The position numbers and the translations under genes were made by a program. A model generated the notes under the pieces. It saw only the letters and a program-made list of their open reading frames with translations. It ran no database searches and was not told the DNA's origin. A stretch of 33,624 nt of DNA from NCBI GenBank assembly GCA_023139575.1, contig JAGLNJ010000118.1, positions 1-33,624 on the forward strand. The letters run 5' to 3'. Source of the DNA: Candidatus Omnitrophota bacterium. GTDB taxonomy: Bacteria; Omnitrophota; Gorgyraeia; Zapsychrales; JANLHA01. Below are positions 26,640-33,624 of the stretch, one piece after another. Numbering within the stretch: position 1 is the stretch's first letter; each line of letters opens with the position of its first letter.

Positions 26640-28997
26640 TCAGGAGGAGCGATATTTTTTTCTTAAGTAGTGAAGGTAAAGCAAAACAAAAACTACCAAA
26701 AAGGCGCAAATGCTGATACATGCCCCGAGGTAAAACGATAAGGGTTTGAACGCGAAGCGCACGGTTTGTTGTCCAGGCATCAGAAAGACAGCGCGCAGCA
26801 AATAATTTGCCTGATATATTTTTGTTTCTTTACCATCTACGTAGGCCTTCCAATCCGGATGAAAGGCGTCACTTAAAACCAGGAAGCCGGCGTTCTCCAT
26901 ATTGGCTTCCAGAATAACTTCATTGGGTGAATATTTTGTAATTTTCGCCCAGGAATTATCTGTCACGGGTGATTGTTTGAGATTGTTATATACGCCGGGA
27001 GAAATGAGATTGTTTAAGACGACAACTTCCTTTAGCTGATTGCCGATTTGCCGCATCAAAATGAATGTTTTATCAAGGTCTGTTTGCACAACGGCTCGAT
27101 GAACGATGAAGGCGCGCGGAAAAGTATTTGGACGTGAATAGACCTTAACCTCATTGTCATAAACAAGGTCGTTTTTTTTGTTGGCTTCTTCGAAATGTTG
27201 AAAACGACTCGAGAAGAAATCCGTATTTGGTGTGATGATGTATTTAATATTGAGCAAGTCCAGCATAATCCCGCTGCCTTGAATAGGTATGGACCGTAAC
27301 GCCGGGGGCCTAAGATCTTTTTGAAAATGGCCGGGGACCAGGAGGTTGTTAGTAAAATTTACGAAGCGTTCCGGGACAAGGCCGAAGAAATATCCTAAAT
27401 CATCCACCCCGAAACCGGTAGCTGTGTTCGGATAAAAGGCCCAGAAGTTGCCGTAACTGCGAATGGGAACTTTGGCGGATTTCAAAAGGTTGATGTAGGG
27501 AACCTTTCCGAAAGAATTATAGCGTTTAGGGCGTTCCCGGTGAATATAGCAGAAGAGCTCGCTGAAAAGGATGGCGATGATGACGCAGCTTAAGAAATTC
27601 CCTTTTAAGATCTTTCGGTCTTTGCAGAACATAATGGCTTGAAAGATCAAGATGATCCCTAAAGCAAATAAACCGGCCTTAATTGAAATGTTAATAGATT
27701 CACTTGAGCGCAAAACAAAGATATGTCCCAAAGTGATTACGATAAGCGCGATATTAAAGATCAATCCTTTTAGCGAAACTTTTTCTTCATCAATGATGGT
27801 CTGCGTTCCTAATCCGGCTAGGACTGCAACAGTGAAAGCGGCCACCGGAGGTGTATGAATGGCGTAACGGATCAATTCGAAAAAAGGGAGGTGACCGAGC
27901 ATGTGGATGATTGGCACGCCGTATTGCTTCCCTATAATAATGATGGTTGCCATCGTAAAGAATAGGGCATAGCGTTTATGCTTTTTGTTAAAAAGGCTTA
28001 AGAAGGCTAATCCTAAAGGCAGTGTTCCTAAATATCCTCCCCACCAGCCCGCAAACACCCATTGATAAGTTAAAGGAACTTTCTGAAAGAAGTGCGGGAG
28101 GGCCAGGCTGAGAGCCCGTGCCCGGTTTTCTTCCATGAGCATGCCGGCTTTATCAGGATGGCCGTGCCAGAATTCAAATTTAAGGTGATAAAGAAACGGC
28201 AGAATTACTATGGACGCTAACGCTATGCCCAGGACATAAGAAAGCAGAAAATAATAAATGGTTTTAAAATATTGCGCTTCTTTTTTGGGCTGCGAAAAGA
28301 GGCGGAAAAGAAAGTAGAAAACCGTAAAGGCATTGATGATGACAATATGTTCAGGATGTCCGCCTAATACAGAGAAAAAGATTACAAGGCCGAGGAAAGC
28401 TATATTGACGGATCGGGTATTTCTGATTAATAGTTCTGTCGCAATAAGCAGAACCGGGAGGAGGATGTCTACGTTAGCCGTCCAGTATTGCAGCAAAAGC
28501 ATCGGGCCGCTTAACATAAAAGCGATACCGCCGCAAAGGGCCCCGGTATTTTTTACGCCTATTGAGCGTAAAAAACAATAGGTAAAAAAGCCGGCCAAAA
28601 AAAGCCGGGCAAGTATTAATAGATCAAAGCTATAGAGAGAAGGAAGTAAGTAAAGAATCAAATGCAGCGGATAGAAAATGCCTACTTGTATCATGCCGAC
28701 TAGGGGGTAACCGCAGGCTTGATGCGGGTTCCAAAGAGGGAGAATACCTTTTTTGAGGTTGTTTTTGATAAATTCAAATATCGGCTCTTCTAAAACAGCG
28801 GAATCCGTGCCGTTTACGGGGATAAATTCAGGCTTATTGTCAATCTGTCCGTAAACGCCGGTCGGAAGGGCTTGGGAATTGGCGGTTGAAACTTTGAAGG
28901 TTTTTCCAAGGAAAATAATGTCGAAAAAAGCGACGAATAGTATTAGTAAGAGAAGAGAAGCTGCTCGAATGTAATCTTGGGAGTGATTTTTGCTCAT
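26640..28997 (-). CDS. YfhO-family polytopic membrane protein (first of a tandem pair)
   Basis: A 785-residue paralog of the downstream gene, aligning along its whole length. It shares LWNPHQACGYPLVGMIQVG, WVFAGWWGGYLGTLPLGLAF, TGFGVDDLGYFFGLVPERFV and LSDAFHPDWKAYVDGKETKI. I choose ATG 28997 (MSKNHSQDYIRAAS), because the paralog begins MKKQSRREYI at the matching point. The frame can be extended to a TTG at 29036, but without homology. Expected location is the inner membrane, probably acting on a lipid-linked glycan; acceptor and donor are unknown. Confidence 0.85.
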   Translation of the reverse strand: MSKNHSQDYIRAASLLLLILFVAFFDIIFLGKTFKVSTANSQALPTGVYGQIDNKPEFIPVNGTDSAVLEEPIFEFIKNNLKKGILPLWNPHQACGYPLVGMIQVGIFYPLHLILYLLPSLYSFDLLILARLFLAGFFTYCFLRSIGVKNTGALCGGIAFMLSGPMLLLQYWTANVDILLPVLLIATELLIRNTRSVNIAFLGLVIFFSVLGGHPEHIVIINAFTVFYFLFRLFSQPKKEAQYFKTIYYFLLSYVLGIALASIVILPFLYHLKFEFWHGHPDKAGMLMEENRARALSLALPHFFQKVPLTYQWVFAGWWGGYLGTLPLGLAFLSLFNKKHKRYALFFTMATIIIIGKQYGVPIIHMLGHLPFFELIRYAIHTPPVAAFTVAVLAGLGTQTIIDEEKVSLKGLIFNIALIVITLGHIFVLRSSESINISIKAGLFALGIILIFQAIMFCKDRKILKGNFLSCVIIAILFSELFCYIHRERPKRYNSFGKVPYINLLKSAKVPIRSYGNFWAFYPNTATGFGVDDLGYFFGLVPERFVNFTNNLLVPGHFQKDLRPPALRSIPIQGSGIMLDLLNIKYIITPNTDFFSSRFQHFEEANKKNDLVYDNEVKVYSRPNTFPRAFIVHRAVVQTDLDKTFILMRQIGNQLKEVVVLNNLISPGVYNNLKQSPVTDNSWAKITKYSPNEVILEANMENAGFLVLSDAFHPDWKAYVDGKETKIYQANYLLRAVFLMPGQQTVRFAFKPLSFYLGACISICAFLVVFVLLYLHYLRKKYRSS

Positions 28998-29007
28998 TAT
29001 TGATAAT

Positions 29008-29036
29008 AGTATAGACTCAAACCTGAAGACCATCAA
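29008..29036 (-). promoter_or_regulatory. Candidate promoter of the YfhO pair
   Basis: On the minus strand TTGATG (29036-29031) and TATACT (29013-29008) are 17 bases apart. The -10 ends only 10 bases before the ATG at 28997, so the mRNA would be nearly leaderless. That fits the lack of a Shine-Dalgarno. Confidence 0.4.
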
Positions 29037-29100
29037 GTCAAAAGGTCTGAAAAGAAGGGCTTGAAAAGGGGGCGGGGGTTAATCGGCAGGAAAAATAAAA

Positions 29101-29125
29101 AGCCCCCTGAAAATTTCAGAGGGCT
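29101..29125 (-). terminator. Intrinsic terminator after the lysine-rich peptide gene
   Basis: AGCCCCCTGAAA (29101-29112) pairs with TTTCAGAGGGCT (29114-29125) with one mismatch. On the minus strand it is followed by TTTTATTTTT. On the plus strand TTTTTA also follows, so it can work both ways. It lies 20 bases after the small gene's stop. Confidence 0.85.
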
Positions 29126-29144
29126 TTTTATATGAATCAGACAA

Positions 29145-29213
29145 TTATTTTCTCTTGGCAACTTTCTTCTTAACTACTTTTTTCTTAGCTGCTGTTTTCT
29201 TTTTTACTGGCAT
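29145..29213 (-). CDS. 22-residue lysine-rich basic protein
   Basis: On the minus strand ATG at 29213 opens a frame of 22 codons: MPVKKKTAAKKKVVKKKVAKRK, shown here split as MPVKKKTAAKK and KVVKKKVAKRK. More than half of the residues are Lys or Arg, and the rest are mainly Ala and Val, as in histone H1-like tails. AAGGAG is exactly eight bases before the ATG and an intrinsic terminator follows 20 bases after the TAA, so this is very likely a real gene. Binding to DNA or RNA is the natural guess. It is transcribed away from hemW. Confidence 0.75.
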   Translation of the reverse strand: MPVKKKTAAKKKVVKKKVAKRK

Positions 29214-29342
29214 TTTCTATTCTCCTTTGTTTAAGAGATTTCTACCTTTGATAATTAAATAATAACATAGTCAGTTTCATATGCAAAAAATATTTTAACT
29301 AATTTTGATTTTTTAAAATAAATTTTCTCAGAAAATATTTTA

Positions 29343-29371
29343 TTGTTTTAAAAACATATTAAACGTATAAT
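29343..29371 (+). promoter_or_regulatory. Candidate promoter of hemW
   Basis: TTGTTT (29343-29348) and a perfect TATAAT (29366-29371) are 17 bases apart. The start codon is 130 bases downstream, leaving a leader of about 125 bases with two tiny frames (29437-29469 and 29475-29498). The rest of 29214-29502 is very AT-rich, with no other gene seen. Confidence 0.5.
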
Positions 29372-29502
29372 AAAAATACCGACGAGGATAAAAACGCGCA
29401 ATTAATAAGAACGTTTTGGCGGGAGTGGGCTAAAAAATGTATATTAAAAAACTTCCAGTCCATTGTTGAAAAACATGAAATTAATAAAAAAAGTATAAAA
29501 AA

Positions 29503-30606
29503 ATGAACTCTTTGTATATTCACATACCTTTTTGCAAAAAAAAATGTTTCTATTGTTCGTTTGTTGTAAGCGTTGGGCAAGAAAAACAGGTCGATGATTA
29601 TCTCGATTTTTTAGAAAAAGAAGCGAAGCTTTTTAAAGGAGCCAAAGTTGATTCTATTCATTTAGGAGGCGGGACGCCTTCATTATTGCATAGTGAACAA
29701 TTAAAAAAAATAGCTGGTGTCATTAAGGCGAATTTTATTTTTGAGAGTAAAAGTGAATTTGCTATTGAGGCCAACCCGGAGACCCTGGATCAACAAAAAA
29801 CGCAGACTTTGAAATCTATAGGGATTAATCGCGTTAGTTTGGGTGTGCAGTCTTTTCAAAATAAATGCCTCCAATATTTAGGGAGAAACCATGATGGAGA
29901 TAGTGCTATAAGGGCTTTTGCTTTGCTTAGGGAAGCTGGCTTTGAAAATATCAATATTGATTTAATTTACGCGTTGACAGGGCAGAGTTTTACCGAAGTC
30001 GAACAAGATTTAAGTCAATTAGAAAGGCTGGGCTGTAAACACGCCTCCCTTTATACATTGACCGTTGAAGAACAGAGCCGGTTTTTTGCCAGGAAAGTTC
30101 CGGAAATGCAGAGGCAGCTGCAAGCTGAGTTTTTTGAAAAAGCGGTGCTTACATTAGAGAAGGGTGGATTGGCGCAATATGAGATCAGTAATTTTGCTGA
30201 GCCGGGATTTGAATCGGCTCATAATATGAATTATTGGATGGGGGGTAATTATATCGGCTTGGGCGTGGGCGCTCATTCTCATCAGGATGGTCATCGTTGG
30301 TGGAATGTGGGACGTTTGACAGAATATATGAAGCGTATAAATGAAAGCGGCCAAGCTAAAAATGGGGAGGAGAAATTATCACCCGAAGAACGATTATGCG
30401 AAGCCGTTGTCTTTGGGCTTCGCATGAACGCGGGTATTGATTTAAATGATTTAGAAAAAAGGTACCAGGTTGAATTCAGCAGGGAGAAAAAAGAAAAAGT
30501 GGAAGCGTTTATAAACGACGGATATCTTGAACTCGCTGGAGGCCGTTTAAAGACAGCCCTTAAAGGGCGTTTGGTTCTGGATGAGCTTTCATCATATTTA
30601 GTTTAG
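29503..30606 (+). CDS. hemW: HemW-type radical SAM protein (heme chaperone)
   Basis: A 367-residue radical SAM protein related to oxygen-independent coproporphyrinogen oxidase HemN. The cluster motif is C11-x3-C15-x2-C18 in IPFCKKKCFYCSF, without the extra fourth Cys of true HemN, which favours HemW, a heme-transfer chaperone. GGGTPS (55-60), EANPETL and the later ISNFAEPG and NMNYWMGGNYIGLGVGAHS are family signatures; the HemN C-terminal domain follows. No Shine-Dalgarno precedes the ATG, only an A-rich stretch. Other heme genes are not in the window. Confidence 0.92.
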   Translation: MNSLYIHIPFCKKKCFYCSFVVSVGQEKQVDDYLDFLEKEAKLFKGAKVDSIHLGGGTPSLLHSEQLKKIAGVIKANFIFESKSEFAIEANPETLDQQKTQTLKSIGINRVSLGVQSFQNKCLQYLGRNHDGDSAIRAFALLREAGFENINIDLIYALTGQSFTEVEQDLSQLERLGCKHASLYTLTVEEQSRFFARKVPEMQRQLQAEFFEKAVLTLEKGGLAQYEISNFAEPGFESAHNMNYWMGGNYIGLGVGAHSHQDGHRWWNVGRLTEYMKRINESGQAKNGEEKLSPEERLCEAVVFGLRMNAGIDLNDLEKRYQVEFSREKKEKVEAFINDGYLELAGGRLKTALKGRLVLDELSSYLV

Positions 30607-30642
30607 TCTGTCCGTAAGGAGAGGGATACCTCTTACGACAGA
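30607..30642 (+). terminator. Stem-loop directly after hemW
   Basis: TCTGTC (30607-30612) pairs with GACAGA (30637-30642), continuing through GTAAG and AGG with CCTCTTAC, with a small bulge and a GATA tip. It starts at the base after the hemW stop. It is followed by A6, not T, so it is not a standard intrinsic terminator. Confidence 0.3.
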
Positions 30643-30772
30643 AAAAAGGAGATTTAAAATCAGAAAAAACATCCTGTAAGCTGGTATGGAAATGCTGAAA
30701 GTTCTTAAAGCAGAAGAAGCGTCACCGCTAGACTTTTCAGAGGCCCCGCAACTGTCGCCATAGTTTGAGGGA

Positions 30773-31846
30773 TTATTTAAACTTTTCTTCAATTTTATTG
30801 CTATGCAGGAAAAGCTGGCTGAAAGACTGTTTGATGAGTTTGAGGTGTGAGGGTTTGATGCTTAAGCGGTTTAATAGAACCCGGGATTTGGTGAGGCGCT
30901 GATGCAGGGCGTTTAATGAGTAGTCTAAACTCCCTGAGTCGATAAAGATTTTCCGGATAGCCACAAGGTCAGTGTAGGTGTTTTTCTTTTTATTGAAGTA
31001 ACTCAGGAATTTCTGACGCTTTGCGCCTTTCAATGTATCATTGGCGTGGCAGACCAGCAGAGTTTTCTTTGATTCCGCGATATCGCTTAAGATAGATTTA
31101 CCGATGTTCGTTTGCGTGTCAAAAATCCCGATAATATCATCCTGAATTTGAAAGGCCTGTCCGATTTGCAGTCCTATATCAGATAACAGGCGGACATCTT
31201 TATTGCCGGCCCCGGCGAGAATAGCCCCCACGACCAGGGGACAATCGAAGGTGTACCTGGCTGTCTTCATGGAGTAGTTTAAGTACACATCCTTTTCACG
31301 GACTTTGTTAATTTTTTGCACGCCGTGATAGGTGTCAATGAACTCGCCCATGGCTGTTATGACAGCCGTTTGAAGAAAATATTTCAGGGCGCGCTCTTTA
31401 CGTTTGTAGTCTTCTTTGATCGATAAAAAAGCGTCGATGGCTAAAGCATAGACAATATCCCCGGTGACAATGCTTAAATCAGAGCCCAGTTTTTCTTTTT
31501 CTTCAGTTCTGACGAGTTTCTCCAGCATTCTGTGCATGGTGGGCTTCCCCCGGCGGAGATCTGAGCGATCAATGATGTCATCATGGATGAGCATAAAGTT
31601 ATGCAAAAGCTCAACGCAGGAAGAAACGTAATAAATGGATGGGGACATCCGGTGGGTGGATGTGCGGTATCCTTTATAGCTTAAGATGAGAAGGAGGGGG
31701 CGTATTCTTTTTCCCGGCCGGAGAACAAAATTTCGAATGCTTTCATAAAGGATGGGGTGCGCCAAGTCTAACTTATATTCAGATTTCGATTTCTCCAGAA
31801 ATTCGTTGAGACTTTTGTCTATTTGTTGACGCATGCGTTTCAACAT
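30773..31846 (-). CDS. Polyprenyl diphosphate synthase (trans-isoprenyl)
   Basis: A 357-residue enzyme that chains isopentenyl diphosphate onto an allylic primer. I choose ATG 31846, with TAGGAT upstream; a TTG at 31882 would extend the frame. GKRIRPLLL is followed by the first Asp-rich motif DDIIDRSDLRRGKPT (D89, D90, D93). The second is QIQDDIIGIFD (D236, D237), in the DDxxG form seen in some short-chain GGPP synthases, followed by GKSILSDIAESKKTLL. Product chain length cannot be fixed from sequence. It converges on hemW and diverges from the DUF2059 gene. Confidence 0.92.
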   Translation of the reverse strand: MLKRMRQQIDKSLNEFLEKSKSEYKLDLAHPILYESIRNFVLRPGKRIRPLLLILSYKGYRTSTHRMSPSIYYVSSCVELLHNFMLIHDDIIDRSDLRRGKPTMHRMLEKLVRTEEKEKLGSDLSIVTGDIVYALAIDAFLSIKEDYKRKERALKYFLQTAVITAMGEFIDTYHGVQKINKVREKDVYLNYSMKTARYTFDCPLVVGAILAGAGNKDVRLLSDIGLQIGQAFQIQDDIIGIFDTQTNIGKSILSDIAESKKTLLVCHANDTLKGAKRQKFLSYFNKKKNTYTDLVAIRKIFIDSGSLDYSLNALHQRLTKSRVLLNRLSIKPSHLKLIKQSFSQLFLHSNKIEEKFK

Positions 31847-31906
31847 GGGAGTTATCCTAACATACAAAGGAAGCGAATTCAATGTTTGCTTTTTAGCTTT
31901 GGTTTT

Positions 31907-31935
31907 AGTATCCTTAAGATATTATTAATTGTAAA
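31907..31935 (-). promoter_or_regulatory. Candidate promoter of the polyprenyl synthase
   Basis: On the minus strand TTTACA (31935-31930) and GATACT (31912-31907) are 17 bases apart, about 60 bases before the start at 31846. It lies in the divergent gap shared with the DUF2059 gene. Confidence 0.4.
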
Positions 31936-31950
31936 TAAAGACGGGAGATA

Positions 31951-32547
31951 ATGGTGAAAGAAAATATTATATTGGCCCTTTTTTTAATAGTCGTTTTGCC
32001 TGCCGCCGTTTGCGCGGATGCCATCTTTCTTAAAAATGGAAAAGTCATCGAAGGGAAAATTATCAGCGAAAAAAAGTATTCAGTAAAAATTGAAGTGAAC
32101 GATTTTCCTTATACGTATTATTTAGATGAAATTGAGCGGATTGAAAAAGACGGCGTCGGGCCTGCTCCTGTAAAGGCGGGCACGCCCATGCGAAACCGAA
32201 CGGCCTCCGCCATTGTGGCAGACCTGGGGCGTGATTTGACGATACGTCTCCTGGAGGCTAATGGTACCCGGGCGAGGCTTACGGGAATTTTCAATCAAGC
32301 TATAGCGACAGCTCCGGCAAGAATCCAGCCGCAACTACGGAAAATCATGGTGGCGGATTATATTATTGAGCGCATGATTCCGATCTATACACGGGAATTT
32401 AACCCCAAAGAATTAAAAGATCTGGTGACTTTTTATACGAGTTCGGCCGGGAAGAAATATAATGAAAAATCACCGGAACTGATAAAGCTTATGATGGAGG
32501 AAACGGTAAAATATTTTAACGAAAAAGTAAAGGCGTTAAGTCAGTAG
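31951..32547 (+). CDS. Secreted DUF2059-domain protein
   Basis: A 198-residue exported protein. A signal peptide (MVKENIILALFLIVVLPAAV, ending near CADA) is followed by a short SH3-like beta segment, AIFLKNGKVIEGKIISEKKY, common in envelope proteins of this kind. Residues about 115-190 match DUF2059, a helical domain of unknown function: IERMIPIYTREFNPKELKDL and TFYTSSAGKKYNEKSPEL. GGGAG lies just before the ATG. It is intact and stops 11 bases before the tRNA fragment. Confidence 0.85.
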   Translation: MVKENIILALFLIVVLPAAVCADAIFLKNGKVIEGKIISEKKYSVKIEVNDFPYTYYLDEIERIEKDGVGPAPVKAGTPMRNRTASAIVADLGRDLTIRLLEANGTRARLTGIFNQAIATAPARIQPQLRKIMVADYIIERMIPIYTREFNPKELKDLVTFYTSSAGKKYNEKSPELIKLMMEETVKYFNEKVKALSQ

Positions 32548-32558
32548 CCGGTAATTTC

Positions 32559-32603
32559 CTCATAATCTGAAGGTCACCGGTTCAAATCTGGTTCCCGCGA
32601 CCA
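32559..32603 (+). tRNA. Partial tRNA, 3' half only, CAT anticodon (tRNA-Met type)
   Basis: The sequence runs from the anticodon loop CTCATAA (anticodon CAT at 32561-32563) through a variable loop. A good T-arm follows: ACCGG (32576-32580), loop TTCAAAT, and CTGGT (32588-32592). It then has acceptor strand TCCCGCG, discriminator A and encoded CCA (32601-32603). The 5' side is missing: there is no CGCGGGA acceptor strand, and ATTTC cannot pair with the anticodon stem TCTGA. A D-loop-like GCCGGTAA precedes it, perhaps a relic. It is not a working tRNA. Confidence 0.75.
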
Positions 32604-32684
32604 ATTTAACCCCTTGTAGGTGAATAATTTATGAGGTGTTATTTTTTTATGTAAATGTTGGGAAAATGGTTGTGCTAATGAAAA

Positions 32685-32707
32685 AGCACCTCAGGAATTG
32701 AGGTGCT
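32685..32707 (-). terminator. Intrinsic terminator of the DUF3800 gene
   Basis: AGCACCTCA (32685-32693) and TGAGGTGCT (32699-32707) form a nine-pair stem with a five-base loop. On the minus strand it is followed by TTTTT, so it would stop transcription coming from the DUF3800 gene. Confidence 0.65.
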
Positions 32708-32717
32708 AAAATGTTGA

Positions 32718-32769
32718 CCGCCCAGTCTAAACCTTTCGGTTGATCCCGAGGGATTTTTCAACTGGGCGG
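32718..32769. repeat. Branched inverted-repeat structure
   Basis: CCGCCCAGT (32718-32726) pairs perfectly with ACTGGGCGG (32761-32769). Inside are two further small hairpins, AACC/GGTT around TTTC and ATCC/GGAT around CGAG (32743-32754). The whole can fold as a three-way junction in RNA or single-stranded DNA. It lies between the DUF3800 gene and its terminator. Confidence 0.55.
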
Positions 32770-32828
32770 AACCTTTTAAGATCTGTTTCAACTATACAAT
32801 ATTAACCAAACATTGTCAATTTGGATAT

Positions 32829-33542
32829 TTAATAATATTTGTGGCCGTCTCCATAGCTGAATATATCAGATTCGCTAGAAATCTTTTTTTCAATTTCTTT
32901 GAATGGTCTTTCATCTGGTGGGTTTTTAGCCCAATCCCCCTTTTTTTTCTTAATGGCCCAACAACAATAGTCGGTAGCTTGAAGGCCATAACTAAAAAGC
33001 GAATTTAAAAACTGAATGTGATAGCGAACGGAGTCTTGTAGCTTTAATTTGATTAAAATTTCCTTTATTGCTTCTTTAAAGCCTTTCTCAAATTCATGTC
33101 TCTTTCTGCTGTCAGGGGCTTCGTCCACATAAATTATTATTTTTTGTTTGTCTTTGTATCTTGCTAAAATATATTGCAATAAATTGCGATAAATTTTTTT
33201 ATATATTCTTGTTTTGACATGAATAGTTTTTTTTGTGGTTCTCTTTATATATAAAGAAGGATTTGCTTTACATTTTTCAACAATAACACAGTCTATTTCA
33301 TAGTTGGCGGTGTTTTTTAGAACAGTAAATACTTCATTTCGGACTGCTTGTTTGTCTTCGGTTGCATGGAAATAACCGGACTCAATCGATATTTTTTTGT
33401 TAATTAACTCTTGTTCAAGAGAGCAAAAATTTGATTGGAGTTCATAAGGATTAGATGTGCTGAGAGCAGTATATATCAAATACTCGCTACCATTTTTTGA
33501 GAAAGTGTAATTTCCTGATTCATCAAGATATATAAAAAGCAT
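32829..33542 (-). CDS. DUF3800 protein
   Basis: A 237-residue protein of the DUF3800 family, thought to have an RNase H-like fold. The conserved acidic motifs are present: YLDESG (5-10), FHATED (58-63), IIIYVDEAPD with D140 and E141, and LQATDYCCWAIKKK with D191. These would form a metal-binding site. The gene is visibly more AT-rich than its neighbours. DUF3800 genes are often found in mobile or defence islands, which fits the adjacent tRNA fragment. The last 82 bases of the window hold no gene I can support. Function is unproven. Confidence 0.8.
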   Translation of the reverse strand: MLFIYLDESGNYTFSKNGSEYLIYTALSTSNPYELQSNFCSLEQELINKKISIESGYFHATEDKQAVRNEVFTVLKNTANYEIDCVIVEKCKANPSLYIKRTTKKTIHVKTRIYKKIYRNLLQYILARYKDKQKIIIYVDEAPDSRKRHEFEKGFKEAIKEILIKLKLQDSVRYHIQFLNSLFSYGLQATDYCCWAIKKKKGDWAKNPPDERPFKEIEKKISSESDIFSYGDGHKYY

Positions 33543-33624
33543 AAATCGAAGTATATCAGAAATCTATAAGTTTGGAAGGTTTAATAAAGGTGACGGACAC
33601 TAATGGCGCTAGTTTAAGGAATAC

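Noticed and set aside
32528-32603. A complete tRNA-Met gene
   Set aside because: The 76 bases ending in CCA have no acceptor 5' strand, and the anticodon 5' stem cannot pair.
1-33624. CRISPR array or complete insertion sequence
   Set aside because: No regularly spaced direct repeats and no intact transposase were seen when reading through the window.

Overview
The window looks like chromosome from an uncultured, probably anaerobic, Gram-negative bacterium. It has lipoproteins with lipoboxes, ThiH instead of an oxygen-dependent thiazole route, many secreted carbohydrate-related proteins and AT-leaning coding sequence. The gene content and the secreted module ending in the residues WDPxGWFWKPAE suggest Candidatus Omnitrophota or another PVC relative. 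That placement is inference; no rRNA or complete tRNA gene is present to settle it.

Region 1 (1-13718) is a carbohydrate-use locus on the + strand. It starts with a GH94-type disaccharide phosphorylase, followed by a truncated IS3-family transposase remnant. Next comes an operon with a sugar-binding lipoprotein, two MalFG-type permeases and a large secreted clan-A glycosidase-like protein with helical repeats. Then come a secreted protein made of two copies of the same helical module, a lipoprotein with a carbohydrate-binding-like beta domain, a membrane-anchored coiled-coil protein, a LacI-family regulator and a small membrane protein. No transporter ATPase is present, so a shared one must be encoded elsewhere. 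The likely scheme is that oligosaccharide is bound and trimmed outside the membrane, imported by the ABC system and split by phosphorolysis, with LacI control.

The most interesting signal is a pair of nearly identical leader elements of about 95 nt, at 3295-3389 and 10150-10244, each just upstream of a lipoprotein gene. Both contain two stems and a highly conserved internal loop, with repeated complementary segments that could pair in alternative ways. I match it to no riboswitch family I know.

Region 2 (13733-17502, +) holds mnmG, cysK and a TVP38/VTT membrane protein. Region 3 (17582-20808, -) is a thiazole operon thiS-thiG-thiH-(secreted unknown)-thiF, with no visible TPP riboswitch. Region 4 (20940-24318, +) has a zinc-ribbon membrane protein, an S-adenosylmethionine decarboxylase-like protein and leuS. 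Region 5 (24321-29213, -) has two tandem YfhO-family membrane proteins and a 22-residue lysine-rich protein with its own Shine-Dalgarno and terminator. Region 6 (29503-32547) has hemW (+), a polyprenyl synthetase (-) and a secreted DUF2059 protein (+).

The right edge (32548-33624) looks accessory. It has the 3' half of a tRNA with a CAT anticodon, a branched inverted-repeat structure and an AT-rich DUF3800 gene.
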